From assembly GCA_021784995.1 (NCBI GenBank), contig JAJYHA010000404.1:1-15544 (forward strand): a stretch of 15,544 nucleotides of DNA, read 5' to 3'. Of the stretch, positions 1 through 6,676 are shown in pieces. Positions within the stretch are counted from its first letter, which is position 1. Every line of letters begins with the position of its first letter. The position numbers and the translations under genes were made by a program. The notes under the pieces were generated by a model, which worked only from the letters and a program-made list of their open reading frames with translations, was not told the origin of the DNA and ran no database searches. The DNA comes from Myxococcales bacterium. Lineage in GTDB: Bacteria > Myxococcota > Myxococcia > Myxococcales > Anaeromyxobacteraceae.

Positions 1-209
1 GAGAGGCGGAGGGTCACCGTGTTCCACGAGATGGCGATGTCGGGGTGGTGGTTGCGCTCTTCGGCGAGGCGGCCCACCTCGTTGACCCATCGCAGCGCCC
101 CCGCGAAGTCCTCGCGCACGACCGTCTTGACGATCTCGGAGCCGTCGCGCTCCCATCCAAGGCCGGCGAGCGCCTCGTCGACCTCCTCGTCGCTCAGAAG
201 CTGCGCCAC
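1..209 (-). CDS. phhB: Pterin-4a-carbinolamine dehydratase (partial, 3' end beyond window)
   Basis: Pterin-4a-carbinolamine dehydratase (PCD/DCoH) dehydrates 4a-hydroxytetrahydropterin during cofactor recycling. The 69 visible residues begin MAQLLSDEEVDEAL, continue through an aromatic 'LGWERDG' segment, and carry the family signature ERNHHPDI with His54-His55-Pro56-Asp57, followed by the W-N-x-V-T-L strand. Family members are about 95-110 residues, so roughly the last third lies left of position 1. I chose the GTG at 209-207 because homologues begin with this 'LSDEE' segment and an AAAGGGG purine run (minus strand, 218-212) sits just upstream. A TTATAA box (minus strand, 222-217) is so close that the transcript could be nearly leaderless. 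No phenylalanine hydroxylase gene is visible, so the pterin-dependent partner is unknown. The family call is firm; the physiological role is not. Confidence 0.9.
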   Translation of the reverse strand, partial: MAQLLSDEEVDEALAGLGWERDGSEIVKTVVREDFAGALRWVNEVGRLAEERNHHPDIAISWNTVTLRL

Positions 210-271
210 GACCCCTTTATAACCCTCCCCCGACGGCTCGGCTAGCCTGGCGGCGGCTTCCCCCGCCCAAC

Positions 272-289
272 GGCGGCGACTCCGCCGCC
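272..289. other. Perfect hairpin upstream of the TraG-like gene
   Basis: The sequence shows a 7-bp perfect stem, GGCGGCG (272-278) and CGCCGCC (283-289), closed by the 4-nt loop ACTC. It lies 31 nt before the GTG start of the TraG/VirD4-like gene, within the 110-bp divergent spacer. There is no T-run, so it is not a classical intrinsic terminator. It could be a leader structure or chance in GC-rich DNA. Confidence 0.3.
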
Positions 290-320
290 CCCTCCGGGCC
301 ACCAGTTCGGGAGAAGCCGC

Positions 321-1772
321 GTGCCGGGAGCCGACCTCGACCAGCTTCGCAGCCACCTCGCCGCGCAGGGGAGCCGGCTGTACCTCGGCGCGGCCCGGAC
401 CGGCGTCGCCTTCGCGGACCCGCAGCAGTCCGTCCTGGTTCTCGGGCCGCCCCGGTCGGGAAAGACCACAGCGGTGGCGATCCCCAACGTCGTCGTCGCC
501 CCCGGCGCCGTCGTAGCGACCTCCACCAAGGCGGACCTGCTCTTCGCGACCCTCTCCGCACGCGCCCCCCTCGGGCGCTGCTGGCTGCTCGACCCCGGCG
601 GCGCGGTGCCCACCCCCGACGGTGTGACCCGGCTGCGGTGGTCGCCGGTCGCGGCGGCGCGGACGTGGGACGAGTCCCTCGTCCTGGCCCGGGCGATGAC
701 CCGTGCGGCACGTCCGGCCGGTCGGCTCGGCGAGTCGGCCCATTGGACCGAGCGCGCCGAGGCGCTCATCGCCCCCCTGCTGCACGCCGCCCACCTCGAG
801 GGGGCGGGCATGGAGGCCGTGCTGCGATGGGTGCTGCGCCACGACCTCGACGCCGCCCGAGCGGCGCTGGCCTTCCACGGGGCGGACATCGCCGGCGACG
901 TCCTGGCGGGCATCGCCGCGACCGACCCCCGCGAGCGGTCGGGCATCTGGTCGTCGGCGGCGGGGGTGCTCGCCGCCTACCGGGCGGACGCGGCGCTCGA
1001 CAACGCGGCGGCGCCCAACTTCGACCCGCGGGCCCTCGCCGGCAGCGCCGACACCGTCTACATCTGCGCGCCCGCGCGCCACCAGGACCTCGCGGCACCG
1101 ATCGTGGTGGCGTTCCTCGAGGAGGTCCGCGCCGGGGCCTACGCGGCCTGGGCCGGCCCCGGAGCCGCCGCGGGGCCCCCGGTGACCTTCGTGCTCGACG
1201 AGGCCGCCAACATCGCCCCGCTGCCGGACCTGCCGGCGACGGTGTCCGAGGGCGGCGGCCAGGGCCTGCTCACCGTGGCGTGCCTGCAGGACCTCTCCCA
1301 GGCGCGCCAGCGCTGGGGTGCGGCGGCCGACGGGTTCCTGTCGCTGTTCGGGACCAAGCTCGTGCTTCCCGGCATCGCCGACCTGGCGACCCTCGAGCTC
1401 GTGTCCCGCCTCGGCGGCGAGGTGGAGGTACCGGCCCGCAGCGTCAGCCGCGGCCCGTGGTGGTCGGCCGCGGAGGTGATGACCCTCTCCTACGTCGAGT
1501 CGCGGATCCTCTCGGTGCGCCTGGCCAGCGCCGCGGAGCACCAGGCAGGCCTCGTCCCCGAGCAGCGCGAGGTCGTCGCCGACGCGATCCGGCTCGAGCT
1601 CTTCGCGGCCATGGAGCGGGTGCACGCCGAGGGCGGTCGCCGGGGCGGCGGCTGGATCCTCGCGGAGTGGCCGGGCATCGCGATCGCGGCGGTGGAGCGC
1701 TGCACGCGATCGCTCCCGGCCCGCACGCGGGCGGCACTGCTGGAGCTGCTTCCGACCCTGCTCGCCCCCTGA
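321..1772 (+). CDS. TraG/VirD4-family ATPase (type IV coupling protein-like), orphan
   Basis: This 483-residue protein belongs to the TraG/VirD4 coupling-protein family of hexameric ATPases, which feed substrates to type IV secretion or conjugation machines. Visible motifs: Walker A G42-PPRSGKT, the following 'IPNVVVAPGAVVATSTKADL' region (54-73) typical of actinobacterial-type members, Walker B 'VTFVLDEAANIAPLPDL' (288-304), and the conserved 'QDLSQARQRWG' segment (323-333) with 'GTKLVLPGI' (344-352). The GTG start has GGGAG at 309-313, 7 nt upstream. The usual N-terminal membrane anchor is absent: Walker A lies only about 40 residues from the start and nothing before it is hydrophobic enough to span a membrane. 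The last ~100 residues (about 385-483) do not resemble the family's usual tail. No relaxase, VirB gene or att site is nearby, so a conjugative role is doubtful. The family call is confident; the function is unknown. Confidence 0.85.
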   Translation: MPGADLDQLRSHLAAQGSRLYLGAARTGVAFADPQQSVLVLGPPRSGKTTAVAIPNVVVAPGAVVATSTKADLLFATLSARAPLGRCWLLDPGGAVPTPDGVTRLRWSPVAAARTWDESLVLARAMTRAARPAGRLGESAHWTERAEALIAPLLHAAHLEGAGMEAVLRWVLRHDLDAARAALAFHGADIAGDVLAGIAATDPRERSGIWSSAAGVLAAYRADAALDNAAAPNFDPRALAGSADTVYICAPARHQDLAAPIVVAFLEEVRAGAYAAWAGPGAAAGPPVTFVLDEAANIAPLPDLPATVSEGGGQGLLTVACLQDLSQARQRWGAAADGFLSLFGTKLVLPGIADLATLELVSRLGGEVEVPARSVSRGPWWSAAEVMTLSYVESRILSVRLASAAEHQAGLVPEQREVVADAIRLELFAAMERVHAEGGRRGGGWILAEWPGIAIAAVERCTRSLPARTRAALLELLPTLLAP

Positions 1773-1801
1773 CCGGCGTCTAGCCGCCGGCCGGACGCCG
1801 G
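1773..1801. terminator. Inverted repeat between convergent genes, likely bidirectional terminator
   Basis: CCGGCGTC (1773-1780) and GACGCCGG (1794-1801) form a perfect 8-bp stem starting directly after the TGA of the TraG-like gene. The 13-nt loop can form a small inner GCC/GGC stem. It fills the 46-bp gap between this gene and the convergent yebC. It lacks a T-tract on either strand, so termination activity is inferred from position and symmetry. Confidence 0.5.
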
Positions 1802-1818
1802 GGGCCGCGGCCGCGCCG

Positions 1819-2541
1819 TCAGGTCAGATTGTGGTGGACGCGCTGGACGTCCTCGTCCTGCTCGAGCGCGTCCACCAGCGCCAGCACCTCGTTCGCCTGC
1901 TCCTCCGGGAGCTGCACCGGGGCCTGCGCGACCAGCTCCGACTCGGCCGAGAGGAGCGGCAGCCCGCGCTCCTCGATGGCGGCCTGGAGCCGTCCGAAGT
2001 CGGAGAAGGCGCAGCGGAGGACCACCTGTCGCTCGCCCTTCTCGCCCGTCCCCTCGCCCATCTCCTCCAGGCCGTGGTCGATGAGGTCGAGCTCCAGCGC
2101 CTCCAGGTCGAGGCCCTCGGGCGCGAGCCGGAACACGCCCATCTTCTGGAACTGGAAGGCGACGCTCCCGGCGGTGCCGAGGTTGCCGCCGTGGTCCTTG
2201 AAGTGCATCCGGACGTTCGCGACGGTGCGCACCACGTTGTCGGTCGCGGTCTCCACCACCATGGCCACGCCGTGCGGGCCGTACCCCTCGTAGAGCACGA
2301 CCTCGTACGCCTGCTGGTCCTGTCCGCTGGCCCGCTTGACCGCGGCCTCCACCTTGTCCTTGGGCATGTTGGCCGCGCGCGCGTTCTGCAGGACGCGCCG
2401 CAGCGCCGGGTTGTTGTCGGGGTTGGGCCCGCCGGCCTTGACCGCGATCGCGATGTCCTTGCTGATGCGGGTGAAGACCTTCGCCATCCGGTTCCACCGG
2501 GCGAACATGGTCGCCTTCCGCGTCTCGAAGATCCGTCCCAT
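1819..2541 (-). CDS. yebC: YebC/PmpR (TACO1) family protein
   Basis: This 240-residue YebC/TACO1-family protein matches the usual 235-250-residue length. Members have been described as DNA-binding regulators (PmpR) and more recently as ribosome-associated translation factors. Family segments seen here: '[20 protein letters not shown]', '[28 protein letters not shown]', '[24 protein letters not shown]' and '[20 protein letters not shown]'. The acidic C-terminal domain ends '[20 protein letters not shown]'. It begins [16 protein letters not shown] rather than the classical 'MAGHSKWANIKHRK', a variant head also seen in Bacteroidetes-like members. The ATG at 2541-2539 is preceded by an AGGGGAG Shine-Dalgarno four bases away. 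The gene converges on the TraG-like gene and diverges from the NYN-LOTUS gene. I see no ruvC or ruvA neighbour, the classical yebC context. Confidence 0.95.
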   Translation of the reverse strand: MGRIFETRKATMFARWNRMAKVFTRISKDIAIAVKAGGPNPDNNPALRRVLQNARAANMPKDKVEAAVKRASGQDQQAYEVVLYEGYGPHGVAMVVETATDNVVRTVANVRMHFKDHGGNLGTAGSVAFQFQKMGVFRLAPEGLDLEALELDLIDHGLEEMGEGTGEKGERQVVLRCAFSDFGRLQAAIEERGLPLLSAESELVAQAPVQLPEEQANEVLALVDALEQDEDVQRVHHNLT

Positions 2542-2871
2542 CTCGCTCCCCTGCGTCGTCCCGGGCGTGCCCCGGCCGCGTCCCCCGCGAGCCGCCCGGC
2601 GTCCCGGCGGCCCGCCTCCACGCCCGCGAGCGCGAAGAAGTGTGCCGCCGCGCGGGTGTAATACCCCAGGACGGCCTCCGCCGTGTAGACCGCCCGCCGA
2701 CGAGACGGACGCCAGGCGCCGGGGCACGCGCGCGACGCCACCTCCCGCCGCCCGCCGGGCCCGGTGGCGTGCGGCACGGAGCCTGGGAGGACGCCGGCGT
2801 GCTGACGCGCCCGGGCCGGTCGGGCGACGCACGCCCTTGCCGGCGGCCGCCTTCCCTGATACGGCCCACGC
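2542..2871. other. 330-bp divergent spacer between yebC and the NYN-LOTUS gene
   Basis: No convincing gene fills this spacer. It should hold the promoters of both flanking genes. An AT-containing patch at 2654-2666 (GGGT-gtaat-ACCC) includes TATTAC on the minus strand (2663-2658), a possible -10 about 116 bp upstream of yebC. Toward the plus-strand gene, TTGCCG (2837-2842) and TGATAC (2857-2862) could form a weak promoter with a short 14-nt gap, and transcription would then start almost at the ATG at 2872. A minus-strand frame across about 2560-2695 reads as plausible protein ('[20 protein letters not shown]') but has no supported start and runs out of frame into yebC, so I do not call it a gene. 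Confidence 0.4.
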
Positions 2872-3636
2872 ATGAGCCGGGAAGACTCCGAGGCGGGCCA
2901 GAGCATCGCGCTCTTCGTGGACTTCGAGAACCTCGTCACGCGGACGGGGCTCTCGGCCGAGCAGTTCGACATCGCGCCTGCGCTGGACATGCTCCTCGAC
3001 AAGGGCAAGGTGCTCTTTCGCCGCGCCTACTGCGACTGGAGCCGCTTCACCCCTGCCACCCGCAACCTGCACGAGCACGGCGTGGAGCTGATCGACGTGC
3101 CGCCTTCGACCCGCGCCGGGAAGAACGGCGCCGACGTGCGGCTCGTGATCGACGCGCTGGAGCTGGCCTACCTGCGGCACCACATCGACACCTTCGTCAT
3201 CGCGTCGGGCGACTCCGACTTCTGCCCGCTCGCCTACAAGCTGCGCGAGATCGGCCGGACCGTGATCGGGATGGGGGTCCGCGAGGCGACCAGCCCGCTC
3301 TTCGTGAAGGCCTGCGACGAGTTCATCTACCTGAAGACCGGCGCACACCGGCGCGGCCGCGCCTCCGCCCGGGAGGTGGCACGCGAGCGGGACGCGCCGC
3401 GGGCCACCGCCGTCCCCGAGGTGGCGCGCGAGGCGGTGGCGACCATCCTCGCCCGCGCCACCGGCCCGGTGAACCCGTCGGCCATCAAGGAGTTCATCGT
3501 CCGCAAGGAGCCCGACTTCGACGAGCGGGACCACGGCTTCTCCAGCTTCAAGAAGCTGCTCGACGCGCTCGAGAAGGAGGGGCTCGTCAAGCGCGAGCAG
3601 GGCGCGAAGGGCCAGTGGTACGTGGTCGCGCCGTAG
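2872..3636 (+). CDS. NYN-domain ribonuclease-like protein with C-terminal OST-HTH/LOTUS domain
   Basis: This 254-residue protein has two domains. Residues 11-155 form a NYN (PIN-like) nuclease domain with the expected acidic residues: D17-F-E-N20 at the end of strand 1, D88 in 'KNGADVRL', and D114/D116 in '[10 protein letters not shown]'. A basic linker (about 158-182) leads to an OST-HTH/LOTUS domain (about 184-254) with the typical '[19 protein letters not shown]' helix pair and a final 'GQWYVV' strand. NYN domains are metal-dependent RNases and LOTUS domains bind RNA, so a soluble RNA-processing or RNA-turnover enzyme is likely; the target is unknown. The ATG at 2872 has no clear Shine-Dalgarno, which fits a leaderless or weakly translated message. 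Its divergence from yebC places two probable RNA or translation genes together, but shared regulation is only inference. Confidence 0.92.
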   Translation: MSREDSEAGQSIALFVDFENLVTRTGLSAEQFDIAPALDMLLDKGKVLFRRAYCDWSRFTPATRNLHEHGVELIDVPPSTRAGKNGADVRLVIDALELAYLRHHIDTFVIASGDSDFCPLAYKLREIGRTVIGMGVREATSPLFVKACDEFIYLKTGAHRRGRASAREVARERDAPRATAVPEVAREAVATILARATGPVNPSAIKEFIVRKEPDFDERDHGFSSFKKLLDALEKEGLVKREQGAKGQWYVVAP

Positions 3637-3654
3637 CCGGCGGGGCGGCGGCGG

Positions 3655-3670
3655 CCGGCGGAGGCGCCGG
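3655..3670. terminator. Stem-loop between convergent NYN-LOTUS and oxidoreductase genes
   Basis: CCGGCG (3655-3660), loop GAGG, and CGCCGG (3665-3670) form a perfect 6-bp stem 18 nt after the TAG of the NYN-LOTUS gene. It ends just outside the stop of the convergent oxidoreductase gene. There is no T-tract. It is a plausible shared terminator in a GC-rich genome, but this is inferred from position. Confidence 0.4.
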
Positions 3671-3675
3671 AGGTC

Positions 3676-5109
3676 TCAGGCGCTCCCGGCGGCGGCCGTC
3701 CCCGCCACGTGCCGCGCCCCGCGCCGGAAGGCCTCCTCGCTCACCGCCACCGCCGCGCCCTTCCCCTCCAGCATCTGGCGGATGGCGGTGACGAACGTCT
3801 CGGCGGGGAAGAGCCCCGTCGCGGCCTGCAGGGCGCCGAGCGCCACCGTGTTCTTGACGACGGCCTGCCCCAGCTCGCGCGCGATCCCGGTGCAGGGCAC
3901 GGGCACCAGCCGGACCCCCTGCGCCAGCGGGGGCGTCTCCAGGATGACGGAGCTGTCGTAGAGGACGACGCCGCCAGGGACGACCTGCGAGGCGAACCGG
4001 GCGAGGCTGGGCGCGTTGAACGCGACCAGCACGTCGGGGTGGACCACGTCCGGGGAGAGCACCTCCTCCCGGGCGACCCGCACGTCGGCGTAGGAGGTTC
4101 CGCCGCGCGACTCCGGGCCGTAGCTCGGGATGTTGGTGGCGTCGAAGCCCTCGTTCATGGCCGCCCGGGCGATGAGCAGCGCCGCGGTCTGCGCGCCGTC
4201 GCCGCCGGCGCCCGCCAGCTTCAGCCCCACCTCGCCGTGCCGGGCATCGGCGGGGAACCCGGCGGCGAAGCGCGGCGACGGCTCTGCGCGGGCGCCGATG
4301 GCCGCCAGCAGGGCGTCACCGTCGAAGGAGGGCGTGCGCCAGGCGCCCCAGGAGTCGGGGACCAGGTCCTTCTTCACGCCCAGGGGGAAGACCGGGACCA
4401 TGCTCTCCCGGACCCACCGCTCCGCCTCGACGGGCGTCATGCGCAGGTGCGTCGGGCACTCGGCCAGCACCTCGACGAAGGCGAAGCCGCGGTTCTCCGC
4501 CTGCAGCCGCAGGGCCTTCTGGATGGCCTTCGCCGCGCGGACCCGCTGCTTGGCGTCGTAGAGCGCCACCCGCTCGACGTACGCCGGGCCGTCGAGCTGC
4601 GCGACGAGCTCCGCCATGCGCAACGGCTGTCCCATCCAGCGGTCGCGACCGGCCGGGCTGGTGGTGGTCTTCTGGCCGGCCAGCGTCGTGGGGGCCAGCT
4701 GCCCGCCCGTCATCCCGTAGACCGCGTTGTTCACGAAGACCACGCTGAGCGGGATCCCGAGCTGCGCCGCGTGCAGGATCTCGGTGAGCCCGATCGAGGC
4801 CAGGTCGCCGTCGCCCTGGTAGCTGACCACCACGCTGTCGGGATTGGCGAGCTTGTGGCCCAGCGCGACCGCGGGGGCGCGGCCGTGCGCCGCCTGCGAG
4901 TTGCCGACGTCGAGGTAGTAGTACATGAAGACGCTGCAGCCGACGGGGGAGATGGCCACCGTCCGGTCCTGGATCCCGAGCTCCTCGATGGCGCTCGCCA
5001 GGTACTTGTGGACCAGGCCGTGCCCGCAGCCGGCGCAGTAGTGCGTGGCGTGCGCCTTGAGGCCCGCCGCGTGGTCGTGCCGCTCGAAGACGTCGTAGAA
5101 CGTGCTCAC
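3676..5109 (-). CDS. 2-oxoacid:ferredoxin oxidoreductase, fused beta-gamma subunit (probably branched-chain 2-oxoacid type)
   Basis: This 477-residue protein fuses the TPP-binding beta subunit (about 1-285) to the gamma subunit (about 290-477) of a 2-oxoacid:ferredoxin oxidoreductase. The enzyme makes acyl-CoA and CO2 from a 2-oxoacid and CoA, reducing ferredoxin. In the beta part, C25-x2-C28, C58 and C219 match the four cysteines that hold the cluster near TPP. The TPP/Mg motif is 'GDGDLASIG' (99-107) with N127-N128, followed by 'YGMTGGQ'. The gamma part shows 'GAGGDGAQTAA' (300-310) and 'SYGPESRGGTSYADV' (329-343). The GTG start at 5109 overlaps the upstream TGA as GTGA, indicating translational coupling and equal subunit supply. 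Proximity to livJHMGF favours 2-oxoisovalerate-type substrates, but 2-oxoglutarate or indolepyruvate cannot be excluded. The class is firm; the substrate is inferred. Confidence 0.92.
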   Translation of the reverse strand: MSTFYDVFERHDHAAGLKAHATHYCAGCGHGLVHKYLASAIEELGIQDRTVAISPVGCSVFMYYYLDVGNSQAAHGRAPAVALGHKLANPDSVVVSYQGDGDLASIGLTEILHAAQLGIPLSVVFVNNAVYGMTGGQLAPTTLAGQKTTTSPAGRDRWMGQPLRMAELVAQLDGPAYVERVALYDAKQRVRAAKAIQKALRLQAENRGFAFVEVLAECPTHLRMTPVEAERWVRESMVPVFPLGVKKDLVPDSWGAWRTPSFDGDALLAAIGARAEPSPRFAAGFPADARHGEVGLKLAGAGGDGAQTAALLIARAAMNEGFDATNIPSYGPESRGGTSYADVRVAREEVLSPDVVHPDVLVAFNAPSLARFASQVVPGGVVLYDSSVILETPPLAQGVRLVPVPCTGIARELGQAVVKNTVALGALQAATGLFPAETFVTAIRQMLEGKGAAVAVSEEAFRRGARHVAGTAAAGSA

Positions 5110-6509
5110 GCCGCCACCGCCTTCCGCGACGACCGGTTCCCCTGCACCGCCTCCACGATCTCCCGCTGGGAGGGGAGGATCCCGCCCATGCGCCGGACGT
5201 GCTGGATCTCCACCCCGGGGTGCCCGGCGTGGCTCAGCGCGAGGCGCAGCTCGTCCTCCAGCTGGCCGTCGCTCGCCTCCACCACCACGACGCGCCGCAC
5301 CCGGTCGAGCAGGGGGACGAGGGCGCGGACGGGGAAGGGCCAGATCGTCTGCGGCCGGAACAGGCCCGCCGCCACCCCCGCGGCGCGCAGCGCGCGGACC
5401 GCGCCCTTCGTCATGCGGGCGGGCGTGTTGCAGGCCACCACCAGCACCTCGGCGTCCTCGCAGCAGAAGAGGTCGGCCCGCTGCTCCGCCTCCGTCATGC
5501 GGCGGTACTTCTCGATCAGGTGGAGGTTGTGCCGCTCCTGATCGGCCTCCTCCAGCAGGATGGAGACGATCACGTTCTTCCGGTGCGCGGCGTCGCCGCT
5601 GACCGCCCAGGCGGGTAGGCCCGGCCGCACCAGCTCGCGCGGGAGACGGACCTGGCCCGTCATCTGGCCGAGGTAGGCGTCGGCCAGCACGACCACCGGG
5701 TTGCGGTACTGGAACGAGAGCTGGAAGGCGAGCATCGTGAAGTCGAGCATCTCCTGCGGCGTCGCAGGCGCCAGCACGATGGCGCGGGTGTTGCCGTGTC
5801 CGAGCCCGCGGCAGGCCAGCTTCATGTCGGACTGCTCGGGGCCGACGTTGCCCAGGCCGGGGCCGGCTCGCATGACGTCGACGACGACGCCCGGCACCTC
5901 GGCCCCGATCAGGTAGGAGACCCCCTCCAGCATGAGGCTGAACCCGGGCGACGAGGTGAAGGTCATCCCCGGACGCCCCGCGCCGCCGCAGCCGTACATC
6001 ATGTTGATGGTGGCCACCTCGCTGGGCGCCTGGACGAAGACGCCGCCCAGGCCCGGCAGCAGCCTGGCCATCAGCTCGGCGCCCTCGGTCGACGGCGTGA
6101 TGGGGTATCCGAAGAAGTGGCGACACCCGGCCAGCAGCGCGCCGACCGCGGCCGCGTGCGTCCCCTTGATGAAGAGCGGCTCGCGGGCCGGGAGCGGCAG
6201 CCGCTCGTCGGGGACGTCGCGCGGGGCGGGCCGCGCCGACCCGACGCCGGCCGCCCGCTGCCGGCGAGCGTCGGCGAACTCGCCGGCGAGCACCGCGTCG
6301 ACGAGGCCGTAGGGCTCCGGGCAGGCGTCGATGCAGAGGCCGCAGCCGTTGCAGTCGTCGAGGTGCAGCGCGACGGGGACGAAGCCGCTCGCCGGCTCGA
6401 TCGCGGTGCCACAGGAGATGCACTGGCGGGCGCACGCCTCGATGCAGCGGCCGCAGGCCTTGCAGAACTGCTCGTGGAGGACGGGCTTGGGACGGGCTTG
6501 CGTGACCAT
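5106..6509 (-). CDS. 2-oxoacid:ferredoxin oxidoreductase, fused ferredoxin (delta)-alpha subunit
   Basis: This 467-residue protein starts with a 2[4Fe-4S] ferredoxin domain: C16-x2-C19-x2-C22-x3-C26 and C53-x2-C56-x2-C59-x3-C63-P, with extra cysteines at 30 and 33. After a linker (about 80-110) comes the alpha subunit, with the 'FFGYPITPSTEGAE' segment (132-145), the 'SSPGFSLMLEGVSYLIGAEVP' region (186-206), 'RAGPGLGNVGPEQSD' (214-228) and a C-terminal domain ending near 'GGILPSQREIVEAV'. The 'PGLGN...D' and 'YRNPVVVLADAYLGQM' stretches resemble VorB/KorA-type alpha subunits. The ATG at 6509-6507 has a GGAGAGG Shine-Dalgarno 3 nt upstream, and in-frame sequence further upstream is not conserved-looking. 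With the coupled beta-gamma gene it supplies all four classical subunits from two polypeptides. A TTGGTG-N16-GACAAT promoter is visible upstream. Confidence 0.92.
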   Translation of the reverse strand: MVTQARPKPVLHEQFCKACGRCIEACARQCISCGTAIEPASGFVPVALHLDDCNGCGLCIDACPEPYGLVDAVLAGEFADARRQRAAGVGSARPAPRDVPDERLPLPAREPLFIKGTHAAAVGALLAGCRHFFGYPITPSTEGAELMARLLPGLGGVFVQAPSEVATINMMYGCGGAGRPGMTFTSSPGFSLMLEGVSYLIGAEVPGVVVDVMRAGPGLGNVGPEQSDMKLACRGLGHGNTRAIVLAPATPQEMLDFTMLAFQLSFQYRNPVVVLADAYLGQMTGQVRLPRELVRPGLPAWAVSGDAAHRKNVIVSILLEEADQERHNLHLIEKYRRMTEAEQRADLFCCEDAEVLVVACNTPARMTKGAVRALRAAGVAAGLFRPQTIWPFPVRALVPLLDRVRRVVVVEASDGQLEDELRLALSHAGHPGVEIQHVRRMGGILPSQREIVEAVQGNRSSRKAVAA

Positions 6510-6539
6510 GAACCTCTCCGCGACGGTTGCGTGCGCGGC

Positions 6540-6567
6540 ATTGTCGCACGCGCGCCGCCCGCACCAA
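6540..6567 (-). promoter_or_regulatory. Candidate promoter for the oxidoreductase operon
   Basis: Read on the minus strand, TTGGTG (6567-6562) and GACAAT (6545-6540) are separated by 16 nt, about 31 nt before the start codon of the ferredoxin-alpha gene. The -10 matches the sigma-70 consensus at 4 of 6 positions and the -35 at 3 of 6. Its -35 box touches the left arm of the inverted repeat beginning at 6566. Confidence 0.4.
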
Positions 6568-6638
6568 AGCGGTATGGAGCGAGACACCCGTTCCGCTTTA
6601 CAGCGCGCTGTCGGCGCGGTACGAAAGCGCCGTTCCGC
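6566..6638. promoter_or_regulatory. Repeated half-site, candidate shared operator of the divergent oxidoreductase and liv operons
   Basis: AAAGCGGTATGG (6566-6577) and CCGTTCCGCTTT (6588-6599) are inverted arms matching at 10 of 12 positions, separated by 10 nt. The half-site CCGTTCCGC (6588-6596) recurs exactly at 6630-6638, 42 bp or about four helical turns away. The left arm overlaps the minus-strand -35 candidate and the right arm overlaps the plus-strand -35 candidate, so a bound regulator could control both operons. No regulator gene lies next to it. The repeats are seen directly; the operator function is inferred. Confidence 0.5.
6597..6625 (+). promoter_or_regulatory. Candidate sigma-70 promoter for livJHMGF
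   Basis: TTTACA (6597-6602, 5 of 6 to the -35 consensus) is followed after 17 nt by TACGAA (6620-6625, 3 of 6). It would start transcription near 6632, giving a leader of about 45 nt before livJ. TTTACA stands out in this GC-rich context, and the overlap with the inverted repeat suggests regulation. Confidence 0.5.
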
Positions 6639-6676
6639 ACCGCGCCGATCCCGTCCCGCCGAACCCGGAGGCTGGA

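Noticed and set aside
1..222. Short plus-strand open frames at the left edge
   Set aside because: They are antisense to the pterin dehydratase gene, which has the HHPD motif on the minus strand.
321..1772. Boundaries of an integrative element around the TraG-like gene
   Set aside because: No direct repeats, tRNA gene, integrase or relaxase was found, and base composition does not differ visibly from the neighbours.
1824..3534. Long minus-strand open frames running through yebC and beyond toward 3534
   Set aside because: The upstream parts are antisense to the NYN-LOTUS gene and arginine/proline-rich. The yebC homology and ribosome site fix the true start at 2541.
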